Positions 7,629-16,195 of a stretch of 25,073 nt of DNA are shown here, one piece after another. Location of the stretch: NCBI GenBank assembly GCA_964579675.1, contig CAZOIA010000073.1, forward strand, positions 1 to 25,073. Direction: 5' to 3'. Position numbers and translations under genes: made by a program. The stretch comes from CAZOIA01 sp964579675. Its GTDB lineage: Bacteria; Planctomycetota; Phycisphaerae; UBA1845; PWPN01. The notes below the pieces were generated by a model. That model saw only the letters and a list, made by a program, of their open reading frames with translations. It was not told where the DNA came from and did no database searches. The first letter of the stretch is position 1. Each line of letters begins with the position of its first letter.

Positions 7629-9497
7629 GTGTGGGCCTATGCCAATAGGGGGATGCAGCGGTTACAATGGCGGCCGATGGCGAAGCGTGGGATGTTTCAC
7701 ATTTCCCTGGCCCGCAAATGTCAGTCGCTGTTCGGGCTGGCGGTGCTGCTGATCCTCGCTGCTGCCCTGTTCGTGCCGGGCTACTACATGGAGACGTTCG
7801 TCCATGAGTTGAACGTCCGACGGGCCCGGCAACTGGCGATGCTGGCCCGGGCCCGGCTGGATCCGGCCAACCCCGACTGGCAGACGCAACAGGCCTCGTT
7901 GAATCAGTGGTGGGATGTCAACGCCAAGGCCCTCAGACTGCCCCCCGAGACGAAACCACAGTTGATCAGGCTGGCCCCGACGAGCTCACGGGGGGTGGCG
8001 AGCCATCGGCAACTGACCCCGCTGAAATACCTGCAACTGTCCTCGGGCTGGTTGCGGGTGTCTGTCTGGTGGCTGGGACTGCACCTTGCTCCGCCGGCTA
8101 CGTGTGATGTGGGCGTCGCCGCCTGGGGTGCCTTGCCCGAGGCGCTTCGGGAGCGGGCATCGAACAGCGGCCGGAAGGCCTGCGGTAAGCTCGCCCACGC
8201 GCTGGCCCCCGGTGGCCGGCGGTATCCCGCGCTGGACGAGTTCCAGAACGAGTGCGTCCGGGAAATGCGGGAGGACGAGGCGGTCAGCCAGAAGAGCGCC
8301 CGATCCCGCAGCCCCGGTGGACCGACGATCTACCGGTCAGTGCTTGCCGTACGCGGGTCGGCGTCGAGTTCGGCCTCTCGGCCGCTGGTGGGCATCATCG
8401 ACATCCGCCTCGCCGCGCCCCAGACCGATGAGATGCTGTTCTTTACGCGAGCCATCCTGGTGTTGGCCGGTCTGCTGGCCGGGTTCCTCGCGATTCTCGT
8501 GTTTTATCTCATCTCGCAACGACTCATCCTGGCCCCGGTCCGAGAACTGACCGCCCTGGCGGAGCGCATCGCCGGGGGCGACCTGACCGCCCGGTCCGCA
8601 ATGGCCACCGGCGATGAGTTCGAGGAACTCTCAGACGCCTTCAACGATATGCTCGGCCGGCTCGAACGAGCACGGGTCGAGCTGGAGGCAGCCAACCGTT
8701 CACTCGACGCCAAGCTGGGCGAGCTGGCGGAGACCAACGTGGCGTTGTTTGAGTCAAACCGGCTCAAGAGCGAGTTCCTCGCCAACGTGAGCCACGAGTT
8801 CCGCACGCCCCTGACTTCGATCATCGGATTCGCCGACCTGCTCCGCGACACCGCCCAGGGCAAGTCGTCCGCCGATGTCGCACGCATCGCTCACTTCGCC
8901 GACAACATCCTCACCAGCGGCAGAGGCCTGCTGGAGATGATCAACGACCTGCTCGACCTGGCGAAGATCGAGGCCCGCCGGATCGAGCTGCACCGCACAC
9001 CGTTCTCGCCCCGCGACGTCTGCGAGGCGTTGGGCGATTTCGTCAGGCCCATGATCGACAAGAAGCCGCTGTCCATGACGATGGGCCTGGACGACGATCT
9101 CCCGATGATGAACTCCGACGCGGGCAAGCTCCGGCAGATCCTTTTCAACCTGCTGAGCAACGCGGTCAAGTACACGCCCGAGGGCGGCACGATCCGTCTT
9201 GAAGCGGCTCCGCTCGATGGCGGGCAGCGGGTCCGGCTCGTGGTGGCAGACACCGGGCCCGGGATCGCCCCGGAGGATCAGGAACGGATATTCGAGAAGT
9301 TCCGCCAGCTCGACGCGTCCTTTACGCGCGAGCACACCGGCAGCGGGCTCGGACTGGCAATCAGCAACGAACTCTGCCACCTGCTCGGCGGGACGATCCG
9401 GGTCGAAAGCGAACTCGGCCGGGGAGCCCGGTTCATCGTCGAGTTGCCGGTCGAGTGCCCCGAGATGGTCGATCGGCCGTTCCCGTTGATGACGTAG
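7629..9497 (+). CDS. Membrane sensor histidine kinase with HAMP domain
   Basis: A 622-residue signal-transducing kinase. Two membrane helices (about 33-53 and 275-297) enclose an extracytoplasmic sensor region of about 220 residues that I do not recognise. A HAMP domain (about 298-350) and a short coiled coil (about 345-380) lead to the HisKA domain with phospho-acceptor His389 (ANVSHEFRTPLTSIIGF). The ATPase domain has the N box (LFNLLSNAVKYTPEGG, Asn511), G1 box DTGPGI at 541-546 and G2 box GSGLGLA at 571-577. There is no receiver domain and no response regulator beside it, so it is an orphan kinase here. Start choice is uncertain: GTG 7629 is the longest, and ATG at 7653 or 7677 would also keep the first membrane helix; none has a strong ribosome site. 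Its place between sulfatase and lyase genes hints at a role in polysaccharide sensing. Confidence 0.9.
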   Translation: MWAYANRGMQRLQWRPMAKRGMFHISLARKCQSLFGLAVLLILAAALFVPGYYMETFVHELNVRRARQLAMLARARLDPANPDWQTQQASLNQWWDVNAKALRLPPETKPQLIRLAPTSSRGVASHRQLTPLKYLQLSSGWLRVSVWWLGLHLAPPATCDVGVAAWGALPEALRERASNSGRKACGKLAHALAPGGRRYPALDEFQNECVREMREDEAVSQKSARSRSPGGPTIYRSVLAVRGSASSSASRPLVGIIDIRLAAPQTDEMLFFTRAILVLAGLLAGFLAILVFYLISQRLILAPVRELTALAERIAGGDLTARSAMATGDEFEELSDAFNDMLGRLERARVELEAANRSLDAKLGELAETNVALFESNRLKSEFLANVSHEFRTPLTSIIGFADLLRDTAQGKSSADVARIAHFADNILTSGRGLLEMINDLLDLAKIEARRIELHRTPFSPRDVCEALGDFVRPMIDKKPLSMTMGLDDDLPMMNSDAGKLRQILFNLLSNAVKYTPEGGTIRLEAAPLDGGQRVRLVVADTGPGIAPEDQERIFEKFRQLDASFTREHTGSGLGLAISNELCHLLGGTIRVESELGRGARFIVELPVECPEMVDRPFPLMT

Positions 9498-9591
9498 CAA
9501 GCGGTCAGCTACCAGTTATCGGCATGAGGGGCCAGAACGGTGTCGCTTGTCCCTCGTCGCTGATCGATGCAAGCAGGCGGCTTGTAGCTCT

Positions 9592-9596
9592 GGGAG
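9592..9596 (+). promoter_or_regulatory. Ribosome binding site that sets the dehydrogenase start
   Basis: GGGAG lies 7 bases before TTG at 9604. This start gives MLREFSLEGRFALVTGG, the expected N-terminus for the family, whereas the longer frame from 9547 adds 19 unrelated residues. Confidence 0.7.
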
Positions 9597-9603
9597 ACAT
9601 GCT

Positions 9604-10368
9604 TTGTTACGAGAGTTCTCGCTCGAAGGCCGCTTCGCCCTCGTGACCGGGGGCAGCAAAGGTCTCGGTTATGCGATGGCGGCTGCACTCGCCCGGGCCG
9701 GCGCCGAGGTGGCGATCACCAGCCGGCACAGAGATGAGCTGGAAGCCGCAGCCAGGGATCTGTCAAGCGAAACGTCCCGCCGGTTCGTGCCGATCGTCGC
9801 CGACGTTACGAAGGCCGACCAGGTGGACGCGATGACGGCCGAAGCGGTCAAAGCCTTCGGCCGGCTGGATATCCTCGTCAACAACGCGGGTATCAACATC
9901 CGCAGGCCGACCGTCGCGCAGACGCAAGAGGAGTTCCGCCGGATCATCGACACGAACCTCATCGGTGCGTTCCTGGTCGCCCAATCGGTGGGTCGCCATC
10001 TGGTCGAACAGAAGAGCGGCTCGGTGATCAACGTGGCCAGCATGATCGGCATGGTCGGCCTGGCGGAGCGGCCCGGCTACACGGCGAGCAAGGGGGGGCT
10101 CATCCAGTTGACGCGGACGATGGCATTGGAATGGGCACCGCTCGGCATCCGGGTAAACGCTCTGTGTCCCGGGCCTTTCGAGACCGAGATCAATACCCCC
10201 GTGCTCAACGACCCGGCCGCCCGCGAGTTCTTCGACCAGCGTATCCCGCTCGGTCGCTGGGGCAAGCCGGCTGAACTCGGCGGGGCGATCGTCTTCCTCG
10301 CCAGCGACGCCTCCAGCTTCATGACCGGGGCCACGCTCGTCATCGACGGCGGCTGGACGGCGCAGTGA
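9604..10368 (+). CDS. Short-chain dehydrogenase/reductase, gluconate 5-dehydrogenase-like
   Basis: Classical SDR of 254 residues, NAD(P)-dependent oxidation of a hydroxyl group. Motifs in order, numbered from TTG 9604: TGGSKGLG at 15-22 (cofactor loop), DILVNNAG, a catalytic serine in NVASMIGMVG, and YTASK with catalytic tyrosine and lysine; the end VIDGGWTAQ is typical. The opening FSLEG and the overall pattern resemble the sugar-acid subgroup (gluconate 5-dehydrogenase, KduD-type 2-dehydro-3-deoxygluconate dehydrogenase), but the substrate cannot be fixed by eye. The TTG start is chosen for its GGGAG site at 7 bases and because it restores the family length. The next gene, a heparinase-like lyase, begins within 40 bases, so the two are probably co-transcribed. 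KduD-like enzymes act on products of uronate-polysaccharide lyases, which fits. Confidence 0.9.
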   Translation: MLREFSLEGRFALVTGGSKGLGYAMAAALARAGAEVAITSRHRDELEAAARDLSSETSRRFVPIVADVTKADQVDAMTAEAVKAFGRLDILVNNAGINIRRPTVAQTQEEFRRIIDTNLIGAFLVAQSVGRHLVEQKSGSVINVASMIGMVGLAERPGYTASKGGLIQLTRTMALEWAPLGIRVNALCPGPFETEINTPVLNDPAAREFFDQRIPLGRWGKPAELGGAIVFLASDASSFMTGATLVIDGGWTAQ

Positions 10369-10371
10369 ATT

Positions 10372-10396
10372 GAGAATGGAGAATGGAGAATTGAGA
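10372..10396 (+). repeat. Heptamer repeat (GAGAATG/GAGAATT) at the dehydrogenase-lyase junction
   Basis: Two GAGAATG units, one GAGAATT and a partial GAGA immediately follow the dehydrogenase stop. The unit matches the heptamer array at 1305-1343. The repeat supplies spurious TTG and ATG codons that lengthen the next open frame to 10370. Confidence 0.75.
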
Positions 10397-10405
10397 AAGA
10401 GTGGT

Positions 10406-12499
10406 ATGGGGAGTGCCGTTGGCTCATCCTGCGTTTTCGTACTGTGGTTGGTGACTTCGATTCACGCGGCTGAGAACGCTTTGCCGCCGATTGAGGGTTT
10501 GCCGTTCGAGATCGGCAGACTCGATTCGGCATCCGTTACCGCAACACATCCGCGCTTGTTCTTCTCGCCGGAGGAGATCGCCAGGGCGAAAGGGCGCGTC
10601 GAGAAGGAGGAGAACGCTCGGAAGACGTTCGACCATCTGATCACCGAAGCGGACGAGCAATTGACAGTCGAGATCGAACCGATCGATGAAAGCTGGTGGG
10701 AGGCGGCCAAGGACAAACCATGGGGCGAGACCTATCCCGAGGTGTTCGAGAACACCTGGGCCAATCCGCTGGCCTATGCTAAGCCGGCGGCCACGCTGGC
10801 GACGGCCTGGCTGCTGACGGGCGAGCAACGGTACGCCGAGAAGGCCGTCGCGATGCTGATGAACCTCGCGCCCTATTCGTTTCGCGCGGAGCATTACGAC
10901 GTCGGCATGAACTACTCCGTCTGGTGCATGAACGCACTCCAGGCGTACGACGTGCTGCTGGGCCCGATGTCGGCCGAGCAGCGTCGAGCGTTCGACTCCT
11001 GCATGACGCGCCTCGCCCGGGCCGTCGCCCGCAACGACGTCTACTGGATCGACAACAACATCGGCGGCGGGATCAACAACCACCTCGCCTGGCACAAGGC
11101 GATGCTCGGCCTGTTGGGGCTCTTCTATGGCCGCCATGACATGATCGACTACTGCATGCACGGTCGCCGCGGGCTGATCCCGCTGCTGGAAGACGGGCTG
11201 CTCGACGACGGCTTGTGGTGCGAGAGCAGCCTGAATTACCAGTTCACCGCCATTGCTCCGATGATCATTGTGGCCGACTGCCAGCGGCGAATGGGACATC
11301 GACCGGGTCTGCACGAGATCACCACCGCCAATGGCCGCACCCTCAAGCAATCCTACGACGCCATGTTCAACGTGCTGGCCGCCGACGGGCTGATCCCGCC
11401 GATCGGCGACGCGTATGGATATCATCGGAAACTCTGGAGCATCCCGCAGTACGAATACTGCTGGGCGCTGTGGGGCGACTCGAAGTATGCCTGGCTGATC
11501 AACCACAATCCCGCCCCGTCCAGCTACTCGCTGTTCGCGCCGCCCGTGCTGAAGGATGCGCCGCCGCCGCCGATTCGATCGATCCTGCTGCCGGAACACG
11601 GCTACGCGTTCCTGCGGTCGCACGCGGATGAGCAGTACTGGGACACCGATGCCTGGTGCGCGTTCCTGACGTACGACCGCAGCGGGGTCCACGCCAACGC
11701 CGACAAATTAGGTCTTACACTGTTTGGCCAGAAGCGCATGCTCCTGTCGGACGTCGAGGGCCGGGCCACCGTACCCCACGCCTTCAGCAGCCGGATTCAG
11801 CGCGAACTCAATCGCGGGGCCCTGAGCCAGAACACCGTGATGATCGACGGGCGGGACCAGCGCTACTGCCCGAAGATGCTGCGCCTGGTCGAGTTCCGCG
11901 ACCTGCCCGACGAGAAGCGCGTCACCGCCGCTGACGATGAGGGACTGCTGTACGAAGGCGTTCGGCAAATGCGTACGGTGGCCATGACGCCCGATTACGT
12001 GCTCGACGTGTTCCAGGTCGATTGCGGCGAGGCGGCGCGTCAAATCGACTGGGTGACGCACGTGTTGAACGAGAATGCGACCACCCCCGCGGACCGGAAC
12101 CCTATCCTCGCCGAGTGCGAGCCATTCGAATTACCCGATGCCGGTGCGTGGCGTTGGCTGCGTGACGCGAAGAGCATGCAGCCCAAGGGCCCGATTCAGA
12201 TGGAATGGCGCGAGGGCGAAGCGCGCTTGCGGCTTCGCATGCTCGACCCCGGCGCGGAGCGTGTCATCCTCTGCGGCTACCCCTTCAGTGACGAGCCCGA
12301 CCCACTGACGATCCCGATGATCATGGTGCGCAAACAAGGCAAGCACGCCGTTTTTGCCGCCGTCTGGCTCGTCGGCGATGCGATCAAGCGCGCTGAGCTC
12401 AGCCAACTGCCGCCGCACGACGGGAAGCTCGTTTACGAGGTCACCGCCGACGCCAGAACCCGCAGACACCTGCTGCCGCAACTACTACCGGGCCGGTAG
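10406..12499 (+). CDS. Secreted heparinase II/III-like polysaccharide lyase
   Basis: Likely breaks uronate-containing polysaccharide by beta-elimination. From ATG 10406 there are 697 residues: a signal peptide (MGSAVGSSCVFVLWLVTSIHAA), an alpha/alpha-toroid domain rich in helices (about 40-370), then a beta-rich heparinase II/III domain (about 390-690). Candidate catalytic residues in the family order are Asn225-His226 in GGINNHLAWHK, Tyr278 in ESSLNYQF and His429 in DRSGVHANADKLGLTLFG. This N/H-Y-H set is the pattern of PL12, PL15, PL17 and PL21-type lyases, and I cannot assign the class. The open frame extends to TTG 10370, but that part is heptamer repeat, and ATG 10406 starts the signal peptide cleanly; no strong ribosome site is seen for any start. 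It ends 17 bases from the stop of the convergent regulator gene. Confidence 0.85.
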   Translation: MGSAVGSSCVFVLWLVTSIHAAENALPPIEGLPFEIGRLDSASVTATHPRLFFSPEEIARAKGRVEKEENARKTFDHLITEADEQLTVEIEPIDESWWEAAKDKPWGETYPEVFENTWANPLAYAKPAATLATAWLLTGEQRYAEKAVAMLMNLAPYSFRAEHYDVGMNYSVWCMNALQAYDVLLGPMSAEQRRAFDSCMTRLARAVARNDVYWIDNNIGGGINNHLAWHKAMLGLLGLFYGRHDMIDYCMHGRRGLIPLLEDGLLDDGLWCESSLNYQFTAIAPMIIVADCQRRMGHRPGLHEITTANGRTLKQSYDAMFNVLAADGLIPPIGDAYGYHRKLWSIPQYEYCWALWGDSKYAWLINHNPAPSSYSLFAPPVLKDAPPPPIRSILLPEHGYAFLRSHADEQYWDTDAWCAFLTYDRSGVHANADKLGLTLFGQKRMLLSDVEGRATVPHAFSSRIQRELNRGALSQNTVMIDGRDQRYCPKMLRLVEFRDLPDEKRVTAADDEGLLYEGVRQMRTVAMTPDYVLDVFQVDCGEAARQIDWVTHVLNENATTPADRNPILAECEPFELPDAGAWRWLRDAKSMQPKGPIQMEWREGEARLRLRMLDPGAERVILCGYPFSDEPDPLTIPMIMVRKQGKHAVFAAVWLVGDAIKRAELSQLPPHDGKLVYEVTADARTRRHLLPQLLPGR

Positions 12500-12517
12500 A
12501 CATGTATTCAGCCCGGT
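12487..12517. terminator. Weak inverted repeat between convergent genes
   Basis: ACCGGGC (12487-12493) pairs with GCCCGGT (12511-12517) around a 17-base loop that spans the short gap between the lyase and the sigma-54 activator stops. It could act as a two-way terminator, but it has no T-run and a long loop, so support is weak. Confidence 0.2.
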
Positions 12518-13920
12518 CAATTCCCCGGCGGCGTGCCGGGATGGATGCCGAGCTTCTCCAGACGGTGGCGCAGGCCCCCTCGGGTCAGGCCCAGGACGCG
12601 GGCGGTTTCTGAGATGTTGCCGCCCGTGTGGTTGAGGGCGGCTCGCAGCAGTCGTTTTTCGACCGAGACCAGGGTGCAGTCGTCGCCGTCGAAGTCGAAC
12701 CGCAGGCCGGCTGTTGCCGCGGGTTGCGATAGGCCGCCGACTTGGATGCCGAGGACCGACGGCTCGAGGGTATCCGAGTCGTTGACCAGCACCGCCCGCT
12801 GGAGGACGTTGGCGAGCTCGCGCACGTTGCCGGGCCAGGGATAGCGCTTCATCAGATCGCGGGTTTGGGGGGTCAGGGTCACGGGCGGTTTGTGGAACTT
12901 GCGGCAAAACCGTTCGATGAAGTGATCGGCCAGGAGGAAGAGATCGTCCCCCCGGTTTCGCAGCGGGGTCAGTTTGATGCAGAAGACTTTGAGACGGTAG
13001 AACAAATCGGGGCGGAATCCCCCGGAGCTGACTTTCCGGTCCAGGTCGGTGTTGGTGGCGGCCATCACCCGGACGTCGGCGAGGCGCTCGGTGGTGCCAC
13101 CGAGCCTGCGGAAGCGGCCGGTTTCGATAGCGACCAGCAGCTTGGCCTGCGCGCTCAGCGGCATGTGGCCGATCTCATCCAGAAAGAGCGTGCCCTTGTG
13201 GGCAACTTCGAGAAGCCCTTTCTTGACGGCTTTGGCGTCGGTGTAGGCACCGCGCTCGTGGCCGAAGAGCTCGGCCTCGAACAGGTTCTCCGGAATGGCC
13301 GTGCAATTGACCTGCACGAAAGGCTGATCGGGCCGGCGGCTGTGATGATGAATGTACCGGGCAACCACTTCCTTGCCGGTCCCGGTCTCGCCGAGCAGCA
13401 AGGTAGACACCAGACCGGTGCCCGGGTCACCCGGCAAAGCGGCGATCCTATCGGCCAACGAGAGCACGCCTCGCATGTCGGGGCACTCACCGACGATTTT
13501 CAACTCGCCTGACCCGCGCCGCTGCGTCTCCCGGTACGCGTCGAGCTGATCCCGGATCTCGCGGTTCTCGAGGCAGCGGTCAACCGCCAGGCACAGTTCC
13601 TCCATGGAAAGGGGTTTCTGGATGAAATCGACCGCCCCTTGCTTCATTGCCGCGACGGCAGTAGCGACGGTGCCGAACGCGGTGATCACCATGACCGGGG
13701 CGTCCATTCCCTGCTCGCGCAGCCTTGCCATGAGGTCGATGCCGCTGCCGTCGGGAAGTTGAATGTCGATCAAAGCCAGGTCGGGCACGCGGCGGGTGCA
13801 TTGAGCCAACGCCGCCTCCACCGTATCGGCAATCCGGCATTGGTGCCCGGCATGTCTGAGGGCAAGCTGGATGGAATAGCAGAGGTTCTCTTCGTCATCG
13901 ACGACAAGGATGTCGGCCAT
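12517..13920 (-). CDS. NtrC-family response regulator, sigma-54-dependent activator
   Basis: A 467-residue three-domain activator. The receiver domain (1-115) has the acidic pair Asp8-Asp9, phospho-acceptor Asp52 (LIDIQLPDGSG), Thr80 and Lys102. The AAA+ domain (about 140-370) has Walker A GETGTGKE at 177-184, Walker B LFLDEI at 245-250, and PGNVREL at 363-369. The sigma-54-contact loop reads GAYTDA (224-229), not the consensus GAFTGA; Phe to Tyr is conservative, and Asp in the fifth position is seen in other activators, so the protein is probably active. A Fis-type helix-turn-helix covers about 430-458. The ATG directly follows the kinase stop codon, with GGAGG 5 bases upstream (13926-13930), so the pair is translationally coupled. 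Phosphorylated by that kinase, it would switch on sigma-54 promoters. Confidence 0.95.
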   Translation of the reverse strand: MADILVVDDEENLCYSIQLALRHAGHQCRIADTVEAALAQCTRRVPDLALIDIQLPDGSGIDLMARLREQGMDAPVMVITAFGTVATAVAAMKQGAVDFIQKPLSMEELCLAVDRCLENREIRDQLDAYRETQRRGSGELKIVGECPDMRGVLSLADRIAALPGDPGTGLVSTLLLGETGTGKEVVARYIHHHSRRPDQPFVQVNCTAIPENLFEAELFGHERGAYTDAKAVKKGLLEVAHKGTLFLDEIGHMPLSAQAKLLVAIETGRFRRLGGTTERLADVRVMAATNTDLDRKVSSGGFRPDLFYRLKVFCIKLTPLRNRGDDLFLLADHFIERFCRKFHKPPVTLTPQTRDLMKRYPWPGNVRELANVLQRAVLVNDSDTLEPSVLGIQVGGLSQPAATAGLRFDFDGDDCTLVSVEKRLLRAALNHTGGNISETARVLGLTRGGLRHRLEKLGIHPGTPPGN

Positions 13921-15363
13921 TCAGTCCTCCGTGACGAGGCCGGGCATCGTGGCGACGAAGCGGCTGCCCCGGCCCGGCTCGGAATCCACGGTGAGCTGCC
14001 CGCCGTGAGCTTTCACGACCTTGCTCGCGATGGCCAGCCCGACCCCGTTGCCGCCCGGCTTGGTGGTGAAATGCGGCCTGAAGATCTTCTCGCGAATCTG
14101 GGGCGGAACGCCCACGCCGTCGTCCTCGACGGTCAGTTGCCATTGCCCCGGCTTGTCGGCGAGGGGGGCGGCCCGGGCACGGACGCTCTGCCCCTCGCTG
14201 GAGGCCTGGACCGCGTTGGTGACCAGGGCGACAACGGCCTGCTCCAGGTGCATGGGGTCGATTCGGACCTCGCGCATCGCAGGATCGATCTGTACCTGCA
14301 CCCCGACCCCGCGACGGTCCATCATGGGGCGCAAGGCCGTTATCACGTTGTTGATCAGTTCGTCCACGGGCACCCGCTGCGGGTTCAACGTCATCGGTGA
14401 AACCGACTGCTGCAGGTCGTGCAGCCATTTCTCGAACTTGTCCACGGTGTCGATGATCCGCTGCTGGCACTGGGCGGTCTCGGTCTGGTCGGCGTGCCGG
14501 CTGACGGTGGCCTCGGCCAGGCCGCGGATCCCGGCGAGCGGGTTGCGGATATTATGAGCAAGGCGGTTGACCATCTCACCCGCGGCAGCCAGGCGCTCCT
14601 GCTCGATGAGTCTGGACTGCATCTCGACGATCGTGGAGGCCATCTGATTCACTTCGCGGGCCAGTTGGCCGAGTTCGTCGCCGGACCGCGGGGCAATCCG
14701 GTAGGCGAAGTTGCCGCCGGCGATCTCCTTGGTGGCCTCCCGCAGGTCAGCCACCGGCCGAACCACCCATCGCCGGACGAACACCACCCCCAACCCGCAC
14801 AGAAACGCCCCGCAGGCCGTGTTGACCATCAGGATCGTCACCACCCGCTGCTGGGTATCGGTAGCCCGGTCCACGCTGCTCTCTCGCCGGCGGCGGAACG
14901 CTGCGCTGGCTTGGCCAAGCAGTTCATCGACCTCGACGAAGGCTTCGCGACCCGCTTCGCTGATCACCCAGCCCGGTGGCGGGTTCTCACCGGTCCCCAA
15001 CTGCTCCTCGACGGCAAGCCGCTTGCGGGCGGCGGCCTGGGTAATGGCGGGCCAGAGATGAGCGATCGGCTCAAGCCTGCTGTCCGCTCCCAACTGGGCC
15101 ATGGCCACCATAACGGCCTGTTCGATCTGGTCATAGTCGCCAGCCAATTCCCCCAGGGGGCGGTCCTTCTCCAGTAGAGCCCTCTGCCGGCGAACCATCG
15201 AGCGAATACGTTCGATCTCCTGCTCCCTGGCAAACTCGGACTGGAACCCGTGAAAGGCGGACTGGAAGTACACGACGATGCACCAACCGGACATGACCAG
15301 ATTGGCCGTCAGCGAGAGGACGTAGATCAGGGCGAGCCAACCGAATTTCTGGCGCAGTTGCAC
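13921..15363 (-). CDS. NtrB-like membrane sensor histidine kinase
   Basis: A 480-residue kinase, partner of the NtrC-like regulator that begins at the very next base. There is an N-terminal membrane helix (about 9-33), an extracytoplasmic helical region (about 35-172) with no domain I recognise, a second helix (about 175-196), HAMP (about 198-250), and a HisKA-type region with His270 in RLAHNIRNPLAGI. The ATPase domain has Asn383 (LVTNAVQAS), DDGVGVP at 414-420 and GGNGVGLA at 437-444. The NIRNPL sequence after the histidine is typical of kinases that pair with NtrC-type regulators. The start is GTG 15363 with GGGAA at 15370-15374, 6 bases upstream. The gap to the pseudopilin-like gene stop is 13 bases, so both share a message. 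Confidence 0.93.
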   Translation of the reverse strand: MQLRQKFGWLALIYVLSLTANLVMSGWCIVVYFQSAFHGFQSEFAREQEIERIRSMVRRQRALLEKDRPLGELAGDYDQIEQAVMVAMAQLGADSRLEPIAHLWPAITQAAARKRLAVEEQLGTGENPPPGWVISEAGREAFVEVDELLGQASAAFRRRRESSVDRATDTQQRVVTILMVNTACGAFLCGLGVVFVRRWVVRPVADLREATKEIAGGNFAYRIAPRSGDELGQLAREVNQMASTIVEMQSRLIEQERLAAAGEMVNRLAHNIRNPLAGIRGLAEATVSRHADQTETAQCQQRIIDTVDKFEKWLHDLQQSVSPMTLNPQRVPVDELINNVITALRPMMDRRGVGVQVQIDPAMREVRIDPMHLEQAVVALVTNAVQASSEGQSVRARAAPLADKPGQWQLTVEDDGVGVPPQIREKIFRPHFTTKPGGNGVGLAIASKVVKAHGGQLTVDSEPGRGSRFVATMPGLVTED

Positions 15364-15376
15364 GACGGCTTCCCAG

Positions 15377-16168
15377 TTAGTCGGGTGGATGCTGGTACTG
15401 CCAGTCCCAGCCGGGCTGGTTTTCCGGTTCGCGGGAAGAGAGCACGTGGCCGCCGACGAAAGCGGCGTTTAACTTGTTTGCATGGCGTGATGCGGGGAAC
15501 CAGAACGCGCCGCCGGCGTACATGCCGCCGTCGCCCGCGGCCGGGGCGGAGTAGTAAGGCAAGACACCTCGCTCATCGGCGGCGGCCCCATCAAGGTCGA
15601 AGGCAAGCGGGACCGACGGATGATCCAGAATGCGATGGGTCAGACGGATCGGCTGGAGAACCCACCGGCTGCGGAACTGCACGCTCGCCCGGTCGAGCCG
15701 CATGTTGAAGCCGATGCTCACGTTCCGGACCGGGCCGACCGCCCTTTCCGAACAGGGCTGACCGGAGCTCCGCTCCAGTTCCCTTGGGCCGGCGGGACAG
15801 ATCATCGGCTCCGCCGACGCTTCGTAGGCCGTCTGCCCGGAGTGCGGGCCGTCCCAGAACTCATCGATCCGATAGAGCTTCTCCTGGAAGTCCTCGATGC
15901 GGAAACCGCTCCGGCCAAACCTCTCACTGTCGCCTCGCCACGGATGGGCGAAGTCGTCGGCGAACTGGATGAACTCAAAGGCAATCGTCTTGAGATTGTT
16001 CTTGCAGACAAAGCTCCGGGAGGTCGCGCGAACCCTGCCTAGCGTGGCCAGGACCACGCTGGCCAGGACGGAGATAATGGTCACCACAACCAGCAGCTCG
16101 AGCAGCGTGACGCCGCTTGCTCTGGCAAGTCCAGGTTGCCTCACCTGATGCCAAAACCTGCCCGGCAT
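15377..16168 (-). CDS. Type II secretion/type IV pilus pseudopilin-like protein
   Basis: A 263-residue protein with a class III prepilin signal. The basic leader ends at Gly19, cleavage before Val20 gives VTLLELLVVVTIISVLASVVL with the conserved glutamate at +5 (Glu24), followed by a long hydrophobic helix. The next segment CKNNLKTI and the C-terminal RHANKLNAAFVGGHV resemble the planctomycete H-X9-DG family of pseudopilin-like proteins, but the usual Asp of the DG is Gly here. These proteins are very numerous in planctomycetes and their function is mostly unknown; assembly into a pseudopilus is not shown. ATG 16168 has AGGGGA 6 bases upstream (16175-16180). It follows the tailed secreted protein gene by 27 bases and precedes the kinase by 13, placing a surface protein directly in a two-component operon. 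Confidence 0.85.
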   Translation of the reverse strand: MPGRFWHQVRQPGLARASGVTLLELLVVVTIISVLASVVLATLGRVRATSRSFVCKNNLKTIAFEFIQFADDFAHPWRGDSERFGRSGFRIEDFQEKLYRIDEFWDGPHSGQTAYEASAEPMICPAGPRELERSSGQPCSERAVGPVRNVSIGFNMRLDRASVQFRSRWVLQPIRLTHRILDHPSVPLAFDLDGAAADERGVLPYYSAPAAGDGGMYAGGAFWFPASRHANKLNAAFVGGHVLSSREPENQPGWDWQYQHPPD

Positions 16169-16195
16169 CGGAAGTCCCCTTCCACACCGGCCGCG

